NCBI RefSeq assembly: GCF_040939455.1
Contig: NC_134115.1
Location: 29,662,727-29,726,726, forward strand
DNA from: Microcebus murinus
Lineage: Eukaryota > Chordata > Mammalia > Primates > Cheirogaleidae
Length of the DNA stretch: 64,000 nucleotides
Reading direction: 5' to 3'
Shown: in pieces, positions 1 through 10,559 of the stretch
Layout of the letters: each line of letters starts with the position of its first letter
How positions within the stretch are numbered: the stretch's first letter is position 1
Position numbers and translations under genes: made by a program
The notes under the pieces: model-generated
What the model was told of the DNA's origin: nothing
Seen by the model: the letters and a program-made list of their open reading frames with translations, nothing else
The model's database searches: none

Positions 1-39
1 AAGAGGTTTCTTTTCTAGTGTTGCCTAAGCAACAATAGC

Positions 40-300
40 ATCCTTGACAGTCCTCTATAATGCAGTACCCATAAGTCTGTAACTTCCCTATTGTTCTCTA
101 TTTCCCTTACCTGCTATAATTTCCTGTATCACACATATTGCCACCTAATGTTTCCATATTATTTATTTCCCCACTATATACAAGCCCCAGGGACTGTTTT
201 ACTGCAATAGCTCAAAAACCTAGAACAAACTTGGTATGTGGTTAAGTGTACGATAAATATTTGCTGGATAAATTAATAGAAAAAATTAAATGAATGATGA
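40..300 (+). repeat. L2-like LINE 3' end
   Basis: The stretch resembles the 3' end of L2 elements: a pyrimidine-rich part, then a 'cccactatatacaagcccc'-like segment, ending in the 'aaatatttgctggataaa' tail that parallels the usual 'aatatttgttgaatgaa'. It is diverged, and the edges are approximate. Confidence 0.5.
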
Positions 301-569
301 ATGACTGCTATGGGAAAAAATATATAGAAGAGTAGCAAGATGAGAAGGAGGAAGATCAGATGGGAGGCTATCCCAGTGGAGTGTTGATAGTATCTTGGAC
401 CAGGCTGGAGCCAGCAGAAATGAAGAGGAGTTATTCGATCTCACGTAGATTTTTAGAATGAGAATGAGCTGAACAGGAGATGGACTGGAATATGAAAGAG
501 AGGAGCTGTGGTGACCAGCTTCCAAAATGGCCCCAGCCATTGCCTTCTGGCACTTGTGCCTTTGTGCAG

Positions 570-1012
570 TCCCCTCTCACACTGAATAGCGTAGATCTGG
601 GTGACCAGTATAATACCGTAGAAGTGATAGTGTGTGGCTTCCAAGGTGAGGTCACAAATGACATAGACACTTCTGCCCTGCTCCCTTAGACTGCTCATTT
701 TGAGAGAGGCCAGACACCAGGTCATGAAGACACTCAAGGAACCCTGTGGAGACACACCAAAGCCTGTCACCAACAGCCAGCACCACCTTGCCAGCCAAGT
801 GACTGAGCCATCTTGCAGTGAACCCTCCAGCCCCTTCAAACTTTTGTAAGACAATAGCTTTATCAACATGTGACTACGACCTCATGAGAGTTCCCAAGCC
901 AGAACAACCCATCTCCTGTCTCACAGAACCTGTGAGATAACACATATGCTGTTTGAAGCCACTAAGTTCTGTGGTAATTTCTTACACAGCAATAAACAGC
1001 TAATATAGAAGC
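570..1012 (+). repeat. MaLR (MLT1-type) solitary LTR
   Basis: Recognisable MLT1-like landmarks occur in order: a gaccag/aagtgatag region near 610, 'aacagccagcaccaccttgc' near 775, a 'catgagag' and 'gaacctgtgagataa' region near 880-940, and the end 'tttgaagccactaagttctg' with 'cagcaataaacagctaatat' at 990-1010. No internal retroviral sequence is attached. It is an old non-autonomous ERVL-class LTR remnant. Confidence 0.7.
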
Positions 1013-1559
1013 AGTGAGGAAGGAATGAAGAGTAACTGTCAGCTTTATACCCAGAATAGCATGATGGATAGTGGTGCCACTAATCAAGACAGGAAAGGCA
1101 AAAGACAATAATTACACTCATATTATTATCCAGAGCCATGATAAATTATTTTCCTTATGCTCTTATTATTAAATGTATGTAGTCATTCAACTCATTTCAT
1201 TGAGTACCTACCACACTGAATAGCAATATAGAAGACCCTACTGATAAAGAAATGAACACAATTTAGTCACTGCCCTCAAGTAATAAGTCTGAAGAGTCAA
1301 GAATCTGAAAAATATTTGTAACTTTTGTTAATAATGTTCTCTCCCTCCCATTTTTTAGAATCATTCTCAAAGATATAACCTTTTAAAAGGAGAAAGGTGT
1401 ATACACATATAGACACTTCCTGCAGTGCCATTTATTAAAACATTAAAATTTAAAAACAATCTTTATAAATGTCTAATAATGAAGAACCTGTTCAAGAAAG
1501 TGTGATGTGTCAACTTACAGAATACTGTTCAGGCATTTAAAAGGAAAATTATGAAAAGT

Positions 1560-1990
1560 GTATAGACTTGGGGAGCAGTCACAAAAATGTGTGACCCCCT
1601 CCCATAGCACAGAGTTGTTGTGGAGGAACAGCTGCCAAGCCAGGACATTTTCCAGCCCACCTTGGCTTCTAAGTGCGGCCACATGATGCATTTGAACAAT
1701 GGGTGATAAACTAGTATGAGAATGACAATAAAAGTAATGCGCACTTCTTCTGGGCTAAGGATCCTAGAAAGCAGATATGTTTTCTCTACACTGCCTGTTT
1801 CCTCATCTACAGGCCCAGCACAGGTGCCCATGTGGCTCTAGGAGAGGCCAGAGCCACAAGATGGAAGGAACCTGGGTCTCTGTCTCACTGGATAGACAAG
1901 AGTCTTTGCCCACCAGGAACATCCACATTAGACCATTACATGAGTGGGAAATAATTTCCTATTGTATTCAAGGCAATAAAAATTGCCTGC
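1560..1990 (+). repeat. MaLR-type LTR remnant
   Basis: A segment with 'gagccacaagatggaagg', 'aacctgggtctctgt', 'caccaggaacatccacatta' and 'gtgggaaataat' reads like the 3' half of a MaLR LTR in plus orientation. The left part is weaker and the edges are approximate. Confidence 0.55.
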
Positions 1991-2689
1991 ATTTCATGTT
2001 TATTTTTTTTACAACAACCTGCATTTTCTTAAGTGGCAAAAAAAAGGAATATAGACAATGCTTTAATGCTAAACTGAAAATGTAGAAAACACAATTATTT
2101 TTACTCTATTACAACAATGTAAAATTATGTATGCTTTGGGGACAAGGACTTGGAAAAATACAGAAATAAATGTGTGCAGTTTATTTTTTAAGTAGGAGAG
2201 ATTACAGATAAATTTTTTATCTTATGAAATTTCAATTTAAGAAGGTAAGTAATTAAACTTAAGTAAAATTTCAACCTGAAATATTTTAGTTATAATTGGA
2301 TTATTAACAGGATATTAAGTTCTAGATAATTGGAAATTTTACCTACATGAGACTCTCTCATGAATCCAGCAATACCAGGGAAAGGAGGAAGTGCTGGCCA
2401 CTGTCTATAAGTCTAGTAGAAGGGCATCTGAGAGTGATAGGTACTGAGGGGATACAGCAGAGCAAGTGATGGGGCTTCTAAGGTAAGACATGGAAAATCG
2501 TGAAGACATTTGTGTCCCATGTGAAGATTCACCAAAGGGTGACCTCAGCAGAGAAGTGTTTGGATAGTCAAGCAGATAGGATGACCAGTTTTGTGGACAC
2601 CAGTCAGTCTCTTTCTCCAGCCACTTCTGTCATTATCCAATGGGCTTATGAACAAGTGGCCAGGAGGACAGACAGGGAGGTTATGCATG

Positions 2690-2902
2690 GGCTCAACATG
2701 GACTTCCACTCACCAAGGCCAACCTGGCTACGGCCACTGCTGACTGCCCAATCTGCCAGCAGCAGAGCCCACACTGAGTCCCCATATGGCATCATCCCCG
2801 GGGTGATCAGCCAGACACCTGGTGGCAGGTCCATTCATTTGGACCACTTCCATCATAGAAGGGGCAGTACTTTGTCCTCACTAGAATAGATACACAGAAG
2901 AG

Positions 2903-2952
<50 letters not shown>

Positions 2953-3206
2953 AAGGGAATGTGAAGACAGAGGCAGAGATTGGAGTGATGCAGCCATAAG
3001 CCCAAGAGTCTAAGGAATGTCAACTGCCACCAGAAACTAGAGCAGATGGGGAACAGATTCTCCCCTAGAGCATCTAGGGAGAGTGGCCCTGCCAACACCT
3101 TGATTTCAACTTTTGGCCTCCAGAACTATTAAAAAGTATATTCCAGTTGTTTTAAGCCATCAAATCTGTGGTAATTTGTTTGGGGAGCCCTGGGAAATCA
3201 ATATAA
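2690..3206 (+). repeat. LTR-like repeat, plus copy of an inverted pair, split by a CA tract
   Basis: The run from 2950 ('gaagacagaggcagagattg') to 3206 ('cagaactattaaaaagtata', 'gttttaagccatcaaatc', 'ggtaatttg') matches a common mammalian LTR-like repeat as I remember it. Its reverse complement is at 3233-3560, so the two copies face each other across about 30 bases. A (CA)n tract at 2904-2949 interrupts the left part. The exact family is not certain. Confidence 0.55.
2904..2949. repeat. (AC)n microsatellite, about 23 units
   Basis: An uninterrupted alternating AC run sits within the LTR-like repeat. Its length makes copy-number variation between individuals likely. Confidence 0.97.
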
Positions 3207-3232
3207 AATCTGTAAACTAGTACAACATTTAT

Positions 3233-3560
3233 GTTAGTTTTCTAAGGTCACTGTAACAAATTGCCATAAACTTGGTGGCTAAAAAAAATAGAAATTTGTT
3301 TTCTCATATTTCTAGATGCCAAAAGTCCAAAGGCAAGGTGTAGGCAGGGCCATGCTTCCTCTGAGGCTCTAGGGGCGGGTCCTCCCTTGCCTCTTCCACT
3401 CTCTAAGGCTGCACACATTCCTGGGCTTGTGTCCACATCACTCCAATCTCTGCCTCTGTCTTCATGTCACTTTTTCCTCCGTATGCCTGTGTCTTTCTCT
3501 CTTCTATTTACTCTCCTTTTCCCAATTAGGCCAAGACAGACATCATCAGAAAAGTCATGG
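3233..3560 (-). repeat. LTR-like repeat, minus copy of an inverted pair
   Basis: It starts 'gttagttttctaaggtcac' and 'gtaacaaattgccataaac' and continues with 'gtccaaaggcaaggtg' and 'catcactccaatctctgcct', the reverse complement of the end of the copy at 2950-3206. It is an old repeat with no coding capacity. Confidence 0.6.
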
Positions 3561-3639
3561 CTTTCAAGATCTAGTAAATGATAAAAGAAATATAATTTTT
3601 GGAGACTTTGTTGTCTCCAAAAGAAAAAGCTCTCAACTT

Positions 3640-3745
3640 GAACTTCAAAGACATGAGTCTTGGCTCTGCCCCTGACATAAGGTGAATCATTTAACTTCTC
3701 TGAGGCCCAGTATCTTTATCTGCAAAGCCAGGAGGAAAAATCCAC
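3640..3745 (+). repeat. MIR fragment
   Basis: The MIR core pattern is visible: 'tcttggctctgcccctgac', then 'gtgaatcatttaacttctct', 'gaggcccagtatctttatct' and 'gcaaagccagg'. It is short and diverged. Confidence 0.5.
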
Positions 3746-5580
3746 CTAAGATGAGGTTGTACAAAGAAAAACTCTTCGTAAAATTACACATGACACAGAC
3801 CATGCTATTGTCTTCCCCAAGTGCCACATGCCCTCCAACATTTAAAATTCATTTTTAAATAGATTATCCCTTAAACTATCATTGCACTCTCTGAAAAAGT
3901 CCCAGAAATACTACCTTCTGTCAATGTAGTAGACTGCTAGCTTGTAAGGAAAAGACGGTCTGCATTATTGGCTTTGGTTTGGGTTACAGCGCTGAAGCAG
4001 GCAACATCTGACTTTTATTCCGGGTGAAACTCAGGCTGCAACCCACTGGGGACCAAACCGTGGCATCCCAACTGCCCCCTCACTAAAGCTCCTACACTAT
4101 GGGGTTTGGCTTTGGCTGGAGGAAAGGAAACCCAACCCTGCTCTCCAGAAAGTGCACTCAACCTGATAGACACTAATGCCACTAAGGAACACTTCCTTCA
4201 GCTCCCACGTGGAAAGGGGCAAAGGTGGATCCTAGTCCACTGTCCCTTACACACACACACACACATACACAGGAGGCACACAAACACAGCTCCCAGGATC
4301 CATGGGTAGGCATATGCACGCTATCACACAGGTCCTGCTGACACATCTGCGAGGCACAGACTTTCTCAAACACACAGATAGAGAGACAGATGCAGGATGA
4401 ACACGTTTCTACCCAGTCATGACTTCTAAATGCTTGGGGAAGAGTAGACCCAGTAGGGAGCCATGTGCAATTGCCTCATTTCCTGCAAGTCAGTTACTTA
4501 GAATCTCTCTGAGTCTGTTCTTCTAACTTGGTACCAATGCCTCCCATCAAGCCTTAAACCTCACCTAGATTATATCATGTTTTTCTCCACCCACAAATGG
4601 GCATAGCAGGCACCAAGCGAATTAATATGCCCCTCCGCATGCCTTAGACCAGTATCCTGAGAAAGAGAAAAATTTATTACATAAAAGCTCTCTCCCAGCG
4701 CTTCTATTCCTTTACATCATGTGCCATATACAAATTTTTTTAATGCTTTTATTTCTGACAACTTTTTTCTCAGAATGTTAACAACTACTCTTCCAAATTA
4801 GATTCAGTATGACTGCAGTTTCTAATTAGCTCAAATTAAAGTCCTAGAGAGCAGGGTTGTACAAGTTAAACCTTCTGGCTAAAATCTTAGAGTAGATGCA
4901 GAATTTTGATTCTAAATGCGTTTTCCCCGGTAACATAACACTGATGAAAGCAGGATTGTTTTCCTGTGTGAATTCTCTTAGACTTCCCCATTACAATTCC
5001 CTTCTCACTTTAAATAAATCACTTAAGGAAAAAAAAAATGTAAAGAAAAAATGTGCATGACAGTCCTCAACATCCCCTGCTCTCTGTGTCATATCCCTGA
5101 GATTCTCAAAGAGAGAGGAGCACAATAAACATAAACTTCCTTGGTGCTTCACAGACAAAGGGCTCTACAGGACCATGCAGCCACCACCAGCTTCACTGCC
5201 AAGTGAGATGGAGAGCCATACACACAAAGATGCCTGTCTCCTGTCTTCTCAGTTACAAAAAACAAAAACCAAAAAACCACATGAACAAAGCCCAAACCCA
5301 AGCTGCCATGGATTGCAGAGCGCCAACCCTTCTGTAGTGCTGTGCATGGGTAAGCAGGAGATGGCTAAGTGGAATTTCAAGAAATAACGAAGGCACGGAT
5401 GTTGTGGTTTTCCACACATCAAGGGACTTCTTCATTTGCACATGCATAATTGTGCAGTTATAGGCTTTGCTCCATGGAGACCAGATGGGAGCCAGAAAGC
5501 TCCTCCTCAGCTTCCTGTACCCTGGAAGTCTTTACGCACACACTGAGGGGCTGGAGGGAGGGCTGAGGGTTCATTAGAAC
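3745..5580. other. No gene seen; unique intronic sequence
   Basis: I see only a short CA-rich patch (about 4250-4290) and AT-rich unique sequence. Open frames here are short and lack any recognised domain. Confidence 0.6.
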
Positions 5581-5581
5581 G

Positions 5582-5716
5582 AAACCAACATGGATTTCAC
5601 CTTCAATTCCTAACATCTGAACAAGCACAGCAAAGTCATAGGCATCTAGAAGAGTAACCCAAGATCTGTTCCTCAGTCAGCCCCACCCAATTCTCAAGAT
5701 TTTGTTGAAAAGATCA
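5582..5716 (+). repeat. Copy 1 of a ~130-bp direct repeat
   Basis: This segment matches 8234-8365 closely over its whole length. Shared blocks include 'ttcaattcctaacatctgaa', 'atctagaag.gtaacccaag' and 'ctcaagattttgttgaaaa'. I do not recognise it as a known repeat family. The two copies lie 2.65 kb apart, one on each side of the SFPQ retrocopy. Confidence 0.85.
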
Positions 5717-6014
5717 GGAAATCTCATTTTCCTCAGCTGCAAAATGGGGTGGTGAAAGTAGGAAGTATACCTCTCCTGGTAATTAGGCAATTCAGTACGT
5801 GGAGAATACTCTGAAATCTTTACCTTTAAGGTAAAGGGTCTGACTCGCTAAAACAAGAGAGGGCTCTGCTTGCTGCTGTTTTATCAGGTGGTCGCCCCAC
5901 CTGGACACCAGAATAAGAACTGCAAGTGTCCATGGGGTCTGCACACTGGTCAGGAAAGCTGAGTTGAGTGCCCTGAGAAAAGCCGAGATTTTGGTGTTCA
6001 ACAGGAAAGGATGT

Positions 6015-6150
6015 AAAAACTGACTTTGCTCCCTACTGCCTATGTGACTTTGGGCAAGATCCTGAATCCCTCTGTATCTTGGTTTTATTATCTAAAAGAT
6101 CTAAAACATCACATGATGGAGGGTGAAAGGAAGTGACATAACCAAGCTCA
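6015..6150 (+). repeat. MIR fragment (weak)
   Basis: 'ctgactttgctccctactgc', 'tatgtgactttgggcaagat' and 'tgaatccctctgtatcttgg' follow the MIR core order. It is diverged, and the right edge is unclear. Confidence 0.45.
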
Positions 6151-6284
6151 GCTCACAGCATCCAGCACCCAACAGACTCTTGATACATTTCACTTGCCCT
6201 CCTTGCTATTGTCATTTCTTAATAGTAATTGAATCAATTTGTTGTTGTCGTCGTCATAGTAACCTGGAATATTTTCATTTTGAA

Positions 6285-6434
6285 CATTTATGAAGTACAC
6301 ATAAACAAGAATAAATAAAAATAAAAATCACCCATAGTCTTACCACCTAAAAATGACCACCATTAACATTTTGTACATAGACTTTGTCTATGTGTCTTGG
6401 TCTCTCTTTATTTTTGTTTCACTTACATATTTTT
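6285..6434 (-). repeat. L1-type 3' region, left part, interrupted by the SFPQ retrocopy
   Basis: An A-rich segment with 'aaaaatcacccatagtctta' and 'gaccaccattaacattttgt' resembles the antisense 3' region of old L1 elements. It resumes at 8080 after the retrocopy, which dates the retrocopy as younger than this repeat. Confidence 0.5.
6420..6434 (+). repeat. Target-site duplication, left copy (SFPQ retrocopy)
   Basis: The 15-mer cacttacatattttt is repeated exactly at 8065-8079 on the far side of the retrocopy. It is next to the retrocopy's short A-tail (read as T on plus), so the tail and the duplication share some T residues and the exact junction is ambiguous by a few bases. Confidence 0.9.
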
Positions 6435-8064
6435 TTTTAATTAGTATAATGTCTTTATTAATGACAAATTCGTTGTTGATTCCTTCCTTGTACTCCTCCA
6501 CTGGTTTTCTGGACACAGCTCAACTGATCCTAGATACTTTTGTCAGTCTAACAACTCGTGGATTTCCTTCTTGGCTCACGCAGTGATGTCTTGAGAACAA
6601 ATATCTATCCACTTCAAGTGAATGAGCACTCCAATTCAGCCAACATCAATCATTCTTACCATGTCGCTTCCCATCATGGAACCACTCATGGTTGCTGGTG
6701 GAACTCCAGGATTAGCTTCATAACCTATGCCACCACCACCACCTAGAGGTGGAAATTTCTGGCCTCCTGAACCATAGGGATCTCCCATGTTCATTGCTCC
6801 TCCGCCACCCATCCTCATGTCTCTTTCTCTTGGATCCATGTAGCCCATTCGGCTGTAACTTTCCTCTCTTTGGCGCCTCATTTGTTCTTCCATCTCACGT
6901 TGACGAATCATCATCTCTTCCTCCCTTCTACGTCGTTCCTCTTCTTGTCTCAATTGCATTTCTTTACGTTTCTGCATTTCTTGATTGTGAAGTTCTTCCA
7001 TGCGTCTTAACTCTTCCTGTAGTCTCATGAGATCTTGGCGCAAAAGATTTGCCTGATGTTCATGATAAGCATCTTCCATTTCACTTTCCAATTTGTCTTT
7101 TGCATCTTTCATGTTTTTTTCAACTTGTTCCCTTTGCTGTTTTTCCATTTCATCCAAGGACTTCCATCGCTGAGAATATTCATACTCAAATGTGCCATGC
7201 TGGGCAAAACGAGGAGGAGTTTCTCTCTCCTTTTGATACATTGGATTCTTCTGTGCAAGTTTTTCAGGAAGACCATCTTCATCATCTAATTGTTCAAGTG
7301 GTTCCACAATAACTGGGCGAGGAGTTGTTGTCAGTAAGAAAACACCTTCACTGCATCGTTCAAATGCTTTTCTTGCTGCTGGTTTAGAAGCAAATTCAAC
7401 AATGCCTTTCCCTGTAGATCTTCCACGATCATCCACAATTACAACAGCCCTTTCAATAGGACCAAACTGGCTAAAAGCTTCTTCCAACAATTCATTGGAA
7501 ACGTAAGGTGAAAGATTACGAACAGAAAGGGCAGCAGCATGTGTGGCAAATCGAACCCGAAGCTGTCTACCTCTCATGGGGGTATCATCAAGTTCAGCTT
7601 TGGCAATTTCAGCCAAGGCTCTAGACTCAAGTTTAATAAATCCAAATCCTTTGCCTTTGTTGATAAAAACTTCTCCTGGTTCTCCATATTTAGCAAATAG
7701 TCTTTTGAATTCATCCTCTGTGATATCAGCCGGTAGATTCCCAACAAACAAACGACAGCGCTGTGTGTAAGTTTTCTCTCCAGGCCTCCTCAAGAGAGAC
7801 AAGTTGGCTTTAAACCCCTCGGAGTCCGAAATTTTTTCTTCCCGCCAGGCGGGGGCCCCTGGTGGTGCTGCTGGTGGTAGGGCGGGTGATGCTGGCGGCC
7901 CCCACGAGGCTCTCCGCCGCCTCGGTGCGGCGGCTTGGGGTGGCCACCAGGAGTGCTCAAGCCAGGGCCGCCACCGGGCTTCGGCCTGCCAGGCATTTTG
8001 CCGCCCTTGGGGCCGCCAGGCCTGGGGCCCTGCTTAGGCCCCGGGCCGGGCCCTGGGCCCCCTC
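6435..8064 (-). pseudogene. SFPQ: SFPQ processed retrocopy, 5'-truncated, from the short isoform
   Basis: This is an intronless copy of SFPQ (PSF), the nuclear DBHS-family RNA-binding and paraspeckle protein. From 7802 down to 6636 a 388-codon frame is open. It contains RRM1 (about residues 16-86, RNP motifs LFVGNL and KGFGFI), RRM2 (90-170), the NOPS linker (171-222), a long charged coiled coil (222-318) and a Gly-rich tail. The frame ends in VRMIDVG-stop, the C-terminus of the known short SFPQ isoform. Codon 1 of this frame is TTG, so there is no ATG in its usual place; the first in-frame ATG lies inside RRM1. Upstream, the Gly/Pro-rich part (8064-7843) is in another frame. The junction near 7841-7843 fits loss of about 16 nt. 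The first ~210 residues of SFPQ are absent. It has a minus-strand AATAAA at 6454-6459, a short A-tail and a 15-bp target-site duplication. Against remembered human SFPQ the protein is nearly identical (one Arg-to-Leu noted at residue 261), so the copy is young. It is most likely non-functional, though it lies sense-oriented in the PGM5 intron. Confidence 0.95.
6454..6459 (-). promoter_or_regulatory. AATAAA poly(A) signal carried by the SFPQ retrocopy
   Basis: The plus strand reads tttatt, which is AATAAA on the minus strand, about 15-20 bases before the retrocopy's A-tail. This is the expected distance for the signal used by the parent transcript. It lies in sense orientation within PGM5 intron 1. 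Confidence 0.8.
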
Positions 8065-8079
8065 CACTTACATATTTTT
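8065..8079 (+). repeat. Target-site duplication, right copy (SFPQ retrocopy)
   Basis: This is an exact repeat of the 15-mer at 6420-6434. It marks the 5'-truncated end of the retrocopy and shows L1-mediated insertion. Confidence 0.9.
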
Positions 8080-8230
8080 ACAAAAGGGATCATTGTCATT
8101 CATTTACTAAATCTAAACCTTCCCTTGAGTCTGTGTTTCCATGTCATTTATTAATAATATTCTTCCATGATGTGATTTTAATGGCTGTATAGTCTTCTAT
8201 TATTTAAATGTACTATTGTTTATTGACCAA
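8080..8230 (-). repeat. L1-type 3' region, right part
   Basis: 'gggatcattgtcattcattt', 'ccatgtcatttattaataat' and 'tttaatggctgtatagtctt' continue the old repeat seen at 6285-6434. The last block parallels the common L1 segment 'ttaatggctgcatagtattc' on the opposite strand. Confidence 0.5.
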
Positions 8231-8233
8231 TAT

Positions 8234-8365
8234 AAACCATGGCTTTCATCTTCAATTCCTAACATCTGAACAAGCCCAGAAAAGTCACAACTATCTAGAA
8301 GTGTAACCCAAGTTCTGTTCCTCAATCAGCCCACCCAATTCTCAAGATTTTGTTGAAAACATCAG
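8234..8365 (+). repeat. Copy 2 of a ~130-bp direct repeat
   Basis: This is the partner of 5582-5716, with scattered substitutions and single-base gaps. It abuts the right part of the interrupted L1-type repeat. Confidence 0.85.
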
Positions 8366-9990
8366 ATTGTTCTTCCACCTCAAGTTTTTATACATTAAAA
8401 AAATATGTTCAAAGACTAAACCCACACAGTGATATAAATTAAACTGGATGTAGTTTGCCAATAAATAAGCAACAAATGAGTTGTAACCTGCGAACATAAC
8501 TGCCATGTCTTTCTTCTTTAACCATAAACCTGCTCACTGAGAAGCTGCTGATGTCCACAGGAGGCAGTGGCAGGCCCGGGTCTGTGTCCTCGTCCTGACC
8601 TGGACCTTCTGTGATTTTCCCCATCTGTGCCTCTGATTGGCCTTGCCCACTTGCACGTGTCAGGCTGGGCTGCTAATTTATCAATGTCATAGAGCTCACT
8701 GCACAAAGCTGCCCTTGCAAGAGTGATTTCTTCCTAGAACAGTCAGATGAACGCTGCTTATATTTCTCACTCTTGGTCCATCCTGCTTCGGCACAAGTTC
8801 TATTTATTGTCATGGAAACAACCATAGGTCATTTGGGAACGTTTAGGTAATTCCTTCATGTCTGTGCAGTCTTCAAACTTTTCTAACATTTTAGACTCTG
8901 TTCTATCTTCTTCTTAAATATATTCAGGGAAGAAGACATAGCTTTATGGGCTGGGGTCTGTGCACACATGCACAATCATATGCTACATGATAAACTATCA
9001 AAATGTTTAAGAACACTTTACAGGTGGCACCTTCATAGGTAGACAGAAATTAAATATGCATATATATATGTACACATATATCCCCTGAACAAAAAACTCA
9101 GTATCTTTGACACATTTATATATAGGTAGAATATACATATATATATATATATACATACACATCCATTTATATATCTTTTTTTCTTTATAGGTAGAACAAA
9201 ACAAAACAAGAAAAGAATTCACTTCTCTTAGAGCCACGTGCTTTCTCCAAGTAAGTATCACAATCAATTAAAATACATTTGTATAGATTTTAAAATAAAT
9301 TCCCAGACCAGTTTCTGTCTGGCTAGAAAATAATAATTGCCCATTTGCTAAGTGCCCCCACCCCTTATGCTCCGTTCCAGTGAACTAAAGACCTCCGGCA
9401 ATCACAGATTTACAACTCAGCAAGATTAAACAATTTACTGTTATTTATGACACCCAAGCTGGATCTTCTGTATTATATTCCACATTAGCTTCTATCACTT
9501 TACATTTGGGAGAGCCTGTCCAAGAAAAGATTACGCCTCCTACCCAAACATTCGACGGAGCTGCAGGAACAGGCCCCCTGACAAACATCCTGCCAAAATA
9601 CTTTAAAGGATCGCAAGCTCCCGCAGCTGTGCATTTTCAGACTACCCAACAGATTAGCGTGGAGTCTCTTAGCCTCTGCTTGGTCTGTTCCTTTCAGTAA
9701 TCTGTCACATGGCCCCGTCCATTAGGTTTGAAAATCCTCATGAAATGAGCAGATTAAGATCTGGCCTCAGTGGGGGGCAGCGGGGTGGGCAAGGGGGGTG
9801 GGGGTTCACTCTTAACACAGCCCAAGCCTCAGAGAGGCTGAAGATGGGAAAGCATGGCATCGACTCAGCTCCTTCTTAGCAGGAAGACAGAGACAACACC
9901 AAAAAAAGTCCTTTATGTTGAGTGCAAGTCTGTGCCGGACAGCTGCTGCCACTTCATGTGCTGTGGTCATAAGTATCTGTGTGTGCATAA
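8366..9990. other. No gene seen; TA-rich patch at 9055-9165
   Basis: The stretch is unique sequence apart from TA/CA-rich simple sequence (about 9055-9165). Short open frames over the TA-rich part give low-complexity Tyr/Ile strings and are not genes. Confidence 0.6.
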
Positions 9991-10030
9991 GTGTGTGTGT
10001 GTGTGTGTGTGCGTGCACGCACACGCATGC
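9991..10030. repeat. (GT)n tract running into gcgtgcacgcacacgc
   Basis: Twenty bases of GT are followed by an alternating purine-pyrimidine stretch containing self-complementary gcgtgcacgc. Such sequence favours Z-DNA. A (AC)n tract follows about 160 bases downstream, so the two could pair. Confidence 0.9.
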
Positions 10031-10189
10031 ATACTGGGAGGAAAGAGGGGATCGGGCCTTCCCCAGTCACCACCCCAGCCTTAGCCAGTGGCCCGGACGA
10101 ATGCCAACAATCTAGAGGAAGCTGTACCAGAGCAACTGCGATCACCACATCAGCAGGTGTCTTCTGATTAGTAAAGCTACTGGGACTAC

Positions 10190-10192
<3 letters not shown>

Positions 10193-10231
<39 letters not shown>
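10193..10231. repeat. (AC)n microsatellite, about 19 units
   Basis: A perfect AC run lies just left of a tandem duplication (10247-10386). Confidence 0.97.
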
Positions 10232-10232
<1 letters not shown>

Positions 10233-10246
10233 CCTTCTTTTATTTT

Positions 10247-10386
10247 AAACCGAGCAAAATATTTTGGTAATGATTGCTATATGAACAAATAAATTCATAA
10301 TACTGTAATCCATTAAACCGAGCAAAATATTTTGGTAATAATTGTTATATGAACAAATAAAGTAATTCATAATACTGTAATCCATT
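10247..10386 (+). repeat. 68/72-bp tandem duplication
   Basis: Unit 1 (10247-10314) and unit 2 (10315-10386) both start 'aaaccgagcaaaatattttg' and end 'cataatactgtaatccatt'. They differ by two substitutions and a 4-base insertion (gtaa) in unit 2, so the duplication is fairly recent. Confidence 0.93.
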
Positions 10387-10391
10387 ACCAC

Positions 10392-10535
10392 ATTCAACGC
10401 TTCCAATGCCCAGGAAGATATGGGGCAAGTATTACTTTTCCTAGTTTTATAAACAAGGAAACAAACCCCAGGATGCCAGGTGACTTCCCCAGGGTAATAC
10501 AAGTTGCAAATGATAGTACCATGATTCAAATCCAG
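10392..10535 (-). repeat. MIR fragment
   Basis: Antisense MIR landmarks are seen: 'cctagttttataaacaagga', 'caggtgacttccccagggta' and 'atgattcaaatccagatctt'. Confidence 0.55.
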
Positions 10536-10559
10536 ATCTTTTCCTTTTTTCTTCATTAT

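Noticed and set aside
2500..2889. 129-codon plus frame
   Set aside because: It lies largely over repeat-derived sequence and has no recognised domain.
7543..8192. Plus-strand frames opposite the SFPQ copy
   Set aside because: They are antisense shadows of the retrocopied coding sequence.
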